This document shows positions 7,323 to 11,446 of a DNA stretch of 11,446 bases, in pieces. Under the pieces are notes generated by a model that was not told the DNA's origin, did not search any database, and worked only from the letters and a program-made list of their open reading frames with translations. Origin of the DNA: Lobulomyces angularis (Eukaryota > Chytridiomycota > Chytridiomycetes > Lobulomycetales > Lobulomycetaceae). The stretch's first letter is position 1, and each line of letters starts with the position of its first letter. Where the stretch lies: positions 1 to 11,446 of the forward strand of contig JADHYX010000557.1 in assembly GCA_027604685.1 (NCBI GenBank), in the 5' to 3' direction. The position numbers were made by a program, and so were the translations under genes.

Positions 7323-10300
7323 ATGAGTAAAGAAATTCCTGACTGGTTAGTAGCGGTGGTGGCAGGTAATTTACCCAATACTTTATTTTTATAATTTGAC
7401 CTTTACTTTTTTTAGCTGCTGCTGAGAAAATAGTAGAGAAAAAAGAAAAAGAAAAGGAGGAATTTTTGAATCAAGAAACTCTTTTAAATTTACAGAAACA
7501 ATTTAATCAACAGCAACTAAGCAATTTACTTATTAATGATTTGACAGATCAGGCTATGCACAGGTTCGAAGCAAACAACACTCAGCAACCGCCACAATTC
7601 AATCAAAACATGTTTTCAAACTTTTTAACTCACCAAAACAACACTTCAAATAATTTCGATAATTTAGTTAATAAAGGTTTCATATCTGGGAATGAGAGGA
7701 TGAATGGTACATTATCTCCTTTATCCTCCAGTGACAACAGTAGTGCAGTTTTTTCTAATTCATTGAGCCCCATATATCAAAATGAAATGCTGTTGCAAAT
7801 GTATGTTAAAAAATTTTTTCGGCAAGTTTTTTGTGCGACTTATTCTAAATCCTTTAAGTTACTTTTTGTAACTCAATTATTAGCTTATGTTAACAAAATT
7901 CATTATTATAGTGATCCTTTGATGCTCAACCCTATATCAGTTCAAACTACTCAAGCACACTCTTCTTCAACAGTATTAGCAAATCAAGGTGATTTTTTGA
8001 ATACCGATAATGATGCTGATCTGAAAATAGGGAAGACTCCCTTTCCTTCTCAGGATTTTTCAGTTTGGAATGATAACTTTGCAAGTGAAAAGTTGTCTAT
8101 CGAAGTAGCATCTGGTGTAAAAAAAAAAAGGAAAGAAACTGTTTCCAAGAAGAGAAAAATCTTAAGTATTGGAGAGGATGAAAATAAAATTCAAAATAGT
8201 AATAAAAAAAGAGGGCGCCATTCTGGGAAGTCACTGGAAAGTAAATCATCGGGTACTTCCTCCTCATCTTCCTCTTCAGAACTCAATGATTTGGAATTAA
8301 AACGATTAGTATCTAATGCAGATTTCCAGATATCGAATGATGACTTGATCAATAACATTAAAGGTATTGTTCTTTTCTCTCCATTCCTTTCTAAATTTTC
8401 TACAATAGAATTAGAGAAAATATCAAATGAATCCATCCAAAAAACAACGGCTACTGAAAATTTAACTCCTACTTTACCTCCACCAAGAAAAAAGACACAC
8501 AATGCAATAGAAAAAAAATATAGAAATAACATCAACGATAGAATTACTCAATTAAAAGAGGCTGTTCCTGCATTACTTCATGCTCGTTTAATTGATAGTA
8601 AAGAAAGGCAAGCTTTACGGAAAGCTAGAACCAAAAAAAAAGGCTCTGAAGATAGTGAGAGTGAATCGGACGATGAAGACGAAGGATTGGAACTTATAGA
8701 TGGTGTTCCAGTGGCAACTAAATTAAACAAAGCAACTATTTTAAAAAAAGCAACAGATTACATATTATTTTTGAGAAAGGGAAGAGAAAAGCTGAATGCT
8801 GAAGTATGCTCATTGAGAAGTGAGTTGGAAAGTTTAAAAAAGGAATATTTTTCATTGGTAAAAAAAAAAAAATTTTTTAACCTTCTTTAATGTAAAACAA
8901 CAAAAAGGATGGAAATGCGTCCTTTAAATGCGGCAATATTTCTTCATCATCATCTGGAACCACGAGCCCGTTACCCCAAACTCCTACTAGTGATATTGAA
9001 TTAAATGATTTGGGTGTACCATCAGGATTTGACCTATTTCAGGGAGATTTGAAAGGAAGCCTCACTAACAACAGTGGCACAAAGATGTTTACGGGAATGT
9101 TTTTCTCTTTTTGTCTTTTTTATTCAACTTCAACCAATTTATTTAATGTTAAAAGAAATATTGAAAAAAGAAGTAGAGTTGTAGATATTGAAACTGGTGT
9201 AGATGCTGAGCTTGATCATTATGCTTTGTTCTGGTAGACATTAAAAACAACCTATCGTCTAACATTTCTTTTTAGGCCTATTGTGCAATTTTTAGTATTT
9301 GGATTTGTTGTTTTCACTATAATTAAGCAATTTACAAGTAGAAATAACGTAACAGTTGATTTTTCTAAAAGGGATCGCTTTGTTCAGAAGTTACGAAGAG
9401 AAGGATTTAAAATTGAAGAAAACGGCATTTATTTGATAACAGGCATTTTATTTCAGTTCTTTAAATTAATTACCTACAAATTGAGGATATCGAAATCAAA
9501 ACGAAAACACTTCAATGAAAAGCAAATTTTTCTACTTCTACAATATGTAAAATTTGACTTTACTGAAAACAACAAGAATTTCAATGTATTTCAAAAACTT
9601 TACATAATTTTATATTCCCTTAATAGCTTAAACTATTGTAAACCCAACAAAGAAAAACCAGAGGCGATAGATGAAATTAAACTTTTAATAGTACTTCAGA
9701 TCGAATTATTAAAAGATAAATTAATATTTGGTAATTTTTTGAAAGAATTGCAAATCAACTTAACATATCTTGACTCAGAACAATTAAGATTTTTTTTCAA
9801 AAACAGTGAAGGCCTTATCCAACATTTTTTGAATTCCAAGGAAATCTTTTGGATAGACTTGAAAAGATTTATACAGTTGGAAAAATTTTTTGAATTTGTG
9901 GTAGATGAAGCAAATTTCAAGTACTTTTTAAATCTAAAAGCTTTTAATATTGAAGAAATAAAAAAGTTCAATGCAAAAATCGAATATTTTAAAAATATGA
10001 ACGACGAAAGATTAAATTTTTATATTAATGCTCTAGATTTTATTTTGTCAGTAAAAAAAAGTAACAGCACTTCTTTGATTGCCTGTCAGTCAGAAAAAAA
10101 AATCAATTTTTTCAATTCCATAGGTGGCATCAGTCTTGAAGAGAGTAGTTTTGCAGAGTTGAACAATAGAAAAATTATTGGATTGAACTTTATTTTTGGT
10201 TCTAATGATATTACGGAAACTAACATGGAAGCCAGAAAAACAATTTTAGAGGAAGTAATTTCTTTACTGAATAATTTGGAAAAATTTGATTTATTGGAAA

Positions 10301-10533
10301 TCGAAAAAAATTCATGCAGCTTCAATTCAAGATTTTATGACCTTTCCAATTACTTCAAAATAATTTCTTTAATAATGAATTTGAATTTTCTAAAACAATT
10401 TAATAACAAAAATGATAATTGCTTTGAACTGGAAGAAATTGAACTAAATTTATATCTTAGAAATATTGGTTTAAATAGCATACTTAAAAATAAAAGTTTT
10501 AACCGGCTTCGATGTTTGGTAGAATGTATTTAG
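7323..10533 (+). CDS. SREBP: SREBP, membrane-bound bHLH-zip transcription factor, about 970 aa
   Basis: SREBPs sit in the ER membrane and release an N-terminal transcription factor when sterol (or, in fungi, oxygen) is low. Exons: 7323-7365, 7416-7800, 7912-8363, 8409-8857, 8908-9233, 9276-10533, summing to 2913 nt in one frame with a TAG stop. Residues 1-210 are Gln/Asn/Ser-rich. A basic nuclear-localisation-like cluster lies near 213-255. The bHLH starts at about 322 with THNAIEKKYRNNINDRI, where Tyr331 replaces the usual bHLH arginine, the signature of SREBPs. A leucine zipper follows helix 2 (to about 443). Two hydrophobic segments (about 503-522 and 553-571) bracket a loop of about 30 residues. 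The remaining 400 residues are rich in Lys, Asn and Phe. Length is close to yeast Sre1 (about 900). The ATG at 7323 is the first in frame and joins by a 50-nt intron. Confidence 0.9.
8477..8857 (+). other. SREBP bHLH-leucine-zipper domain with long acidic loop
   Basis: The basic region is HNAIEKKYRNNINDRI, with His324, Glu328, Tyr331 and Arg332 at the DNA-contact positions. Helix 1 runs to about 347. Helix 2 begins near 398 (KLNKATILKKATDYILFL) and runs into a zipper with leucines in REKLNAEVCSLRSELESLKK. Between the helices is a loop of about 50 residues containing KKKGSEDSESESDDEDEG, far longer than in animal SREBPs. Tyr331 is known in the family to let SREBP bind both E-boxes and sterol regulatory elements. 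Confidence 0.9.
9085..9335 (+). other. SREBP two-pass membrane hairpin
   Basis: Segment 1 is MFTGMFFSFCLFYSTSTNLF (from 9085). Segment 2, PIVQFLVFGFVVFTIIKQF, begins at 9277, just after a 42-nt intron (9234-9275) that splits the preceding Trp codon. The loop between them (about 30 residues, acidic toward its end) should face the ER lumen, with both ends in the cytosol. The DRSR stretch that precedes segment 1 in animal SREBPs and its Asn-Pro pair are absent, so the release protease cannot be predicted. A KRSRVV stretch in the loop is the only RxxL-like candidate. Confidence 0.75.
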
Positions 10534-10834
10534 ATTTTCCTTTTTTTTTTTAAGTTTTCATATTTATTTATTAGTACAGTTATTGGATTTTTTTTTGAAT
10601 ATTATTTCATGTTTAGAATTATTTTAAACAAATAATTTAAATAAAAACAGTTTTTTAATCCAGTTTAAAAATTATGTAAAAAATTTTTAATTACCAAAGA
10701 AGTCAAAGTCAAAGGGAAATAAGTTGAATGTAAAATGCATTATTTTGAAATTTTGAACATAATCAAAAAAATGATACAAACACCAATTAAAATAAAATAG
10801 CGGAAACTATTTAGGAAAAAAATTTATGATCTAT
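10534..10834. other. AT-rich intergenic stretch, SREBP 3' side
   Basis: No gene is seen. An AATAAA hexamer at 10640-10645, about 107 nt after the SREBP stop, may serve as its polyadenylation signal, though such hexamers are frequent at this composition. A small tandem AGTCAA pair lies near 10700. The stretch ends where the facing Fanzor remnant stops. Confidence 0.5.
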
Positions 10835-11446
10835 CTACTTAAAATATTCAGGTCTAACTCCAGATAATAAAGTACTTTCAACAACGTCTTTTATATTTAT
10901 AATTAAAGTTGCAACATCATCTCTATTCCAAAGTCTTTCCAAAGTTTGACCATTCATCTTTTGCTTTCAATTTTCGTTTTTACAACGAAGCAATCCATGA
11001 ACTTGAAGTAATTTATCTCTTTTACTGGGTTTGGATGTTGTCTTATTTTAAATGTTTCCAAAGATCTACTTTTACATTTAGGGCAGATCGACGAAGTTAA
11101 AAATTCATTAACCAAACAGAGTTGATATCTTCCTTTTTTAAACATATCCCTAAATCCTTTTCCTTTTGTTGGCACCTGGTATTTCATTGCTGTTCTTGAC
11201 CAATCTCCAATAAATACTGTTGTGTTTTCACAACCACCAAACTTTTCTTTAAATTTTTTAATAAATTGAGCTTCAGATTTTTGAGTGTTGATAAAAGCAT
11301 TAATTTTAACTTGCAAAACACTGGTTTTTTGTAATGTAGTTCTAATTGTGTAAAACGATAAACGTAGTATTTTAAATATAAGCTAAAAGCTATCGGATCA
11401 AGTAACTTTCTTGATGGAATAGGAACATTACTATTTCTTAAGCCAT
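10835..11446 (-). pseudogene. Fanzor remnant, C-terminal half with zinc ribbon and RuvC-III
   Basis: Cut by the window edge. Reading right to left, one frame gives DPIAFSLYLKYYVYRF, then LHYKKPVF. A frame change near 11300 leads to INAFINTQKSEAQF, VFIGDWSRTAMKYQVPTKGK, LVNEFLTSSICPKC and IRQHPNP. A second frame change near 11020-11035 leads to VHGLLRCKNEN, then a TGA at 10969-10967 and RLWNRDDVATLIINI, ending at TAG (10837-10835). This matches the Fanzor order: a GDW where TnpB has its RuvC-II Glu, the alternative Glu in the NEF block, the CxxC zinc-ribbon half, and RuvC-III with RD (Asp codon 10921-10919). Both frame changes are explained by one missing A in an A-run. The TGA sits where the fourth zinc-ribbon cysteine should be. 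Normally this is an RNA-guided nuclease; this copy is not translatable as it stands. Confidence 0.82.

Noticed and set aside
7117..7326. Phe/Leu-rich 69-codon ORF before SREBP
   Set aside because: It is generated by T-runs in the leader region. Its last codons overlap the real SREBP start in another frame. It could mimic a membrane peptide but has no other support.
8191..8535. Minus-strand ORF across the SREBP bHLH
   Set aside because: It is antisense to a well-supported domain. The acidic and hydrophobic runs reflect Ser/Lys codons on the other strand.
9696..10325. Minus-strand ORFs within the SREBP C-terminal exon
   Set aside because: They are shadows of the long 1258-nt plus-strand exon. 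Their composition mirrors its A-rich codons.
10967..10969. TGA read as cysteine (alternative genetic code)
   Set aside because: The two intact genes use no in-frame TGA, and the same Fanzor copy also has frameshifts, so simple decay is the better explanation.
1..11446. The two Fanzor pieces as halves of one gene interrupted by the 10-kb block
   Set aside because: They lie on opposite strands and face each other, so an extra inversion would be required. Two copies explain the data more simply.
1..11446. CRISPR arrays, tRNA or rRNA genes
   Set aside because: I saw no spaced repeats, cloverleaf-like sequence or conserved rRNA blocks in the intergenic stretches.

Overview
The window looks like a piece of an AT-rich, intron-dense opisthokont nuclear genome, most likely an early-diverging fungus (chytrid, Cryptomycota/aphelid or Mucoromycota-like). 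Reasons: two large multi-exon genes with GT-AG introns mostly of 39-68 nt, a diaphanous-type formin, a membrane-bound SREBP transcription factor (an animal/fungal family), and remnants of Fanzor genes of the kind common in such fungi. The species cannot be fixed from the sequence.

Layout. Positions 1-590 (+) hold a decayed Fanzor fragment with the region leading into RuvC-I and the RuvC-I motif itself. Positions 591-1197 are mostly non-coding, with a two-copy 32-bp-period direct repeat and a short unassigned ORF. Positions 1198-6524 (-) hold a complete diaphanous-related formin. I rebuilt it as 25 exons, 4107 nt and about 1368 aa, with GBD, FH3, coiled coil, FH1, FH2 and DAD in order. Its FH1 region is spread over tiny phase-1 micro-exons. 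Positions 6525-7322 are a shared divergent promoter region with three copies of a 9-mer. Positions 7323-10533 (+) hold an SREBP: six exons, about 970 aa, bHLH-zip with the SREBP-specific tyrosine, then two transmembrane segments and a long C-terminal domain. Positions 10534-10834 are AT-rich intergenic DNA. Positions 10835-11446 (-) hold the C-terminal half of a second broken Fanzor gene, facing the first.

The two intact genes are divergently transcribed and may share control elements, but nothing in the sequence links actin assembly to sterol/oxygen sensing. The most unusual points are the paired facing Fanzor remnants, the micro-exon FH1, one formin intron whose boundaries do not obey GT-AG, and the repeated promoter 9-mer. 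I see no tRNA, rRNA, CRISPR array or complete transposon. All splice models are read by eye and have not been tested against transcripts.
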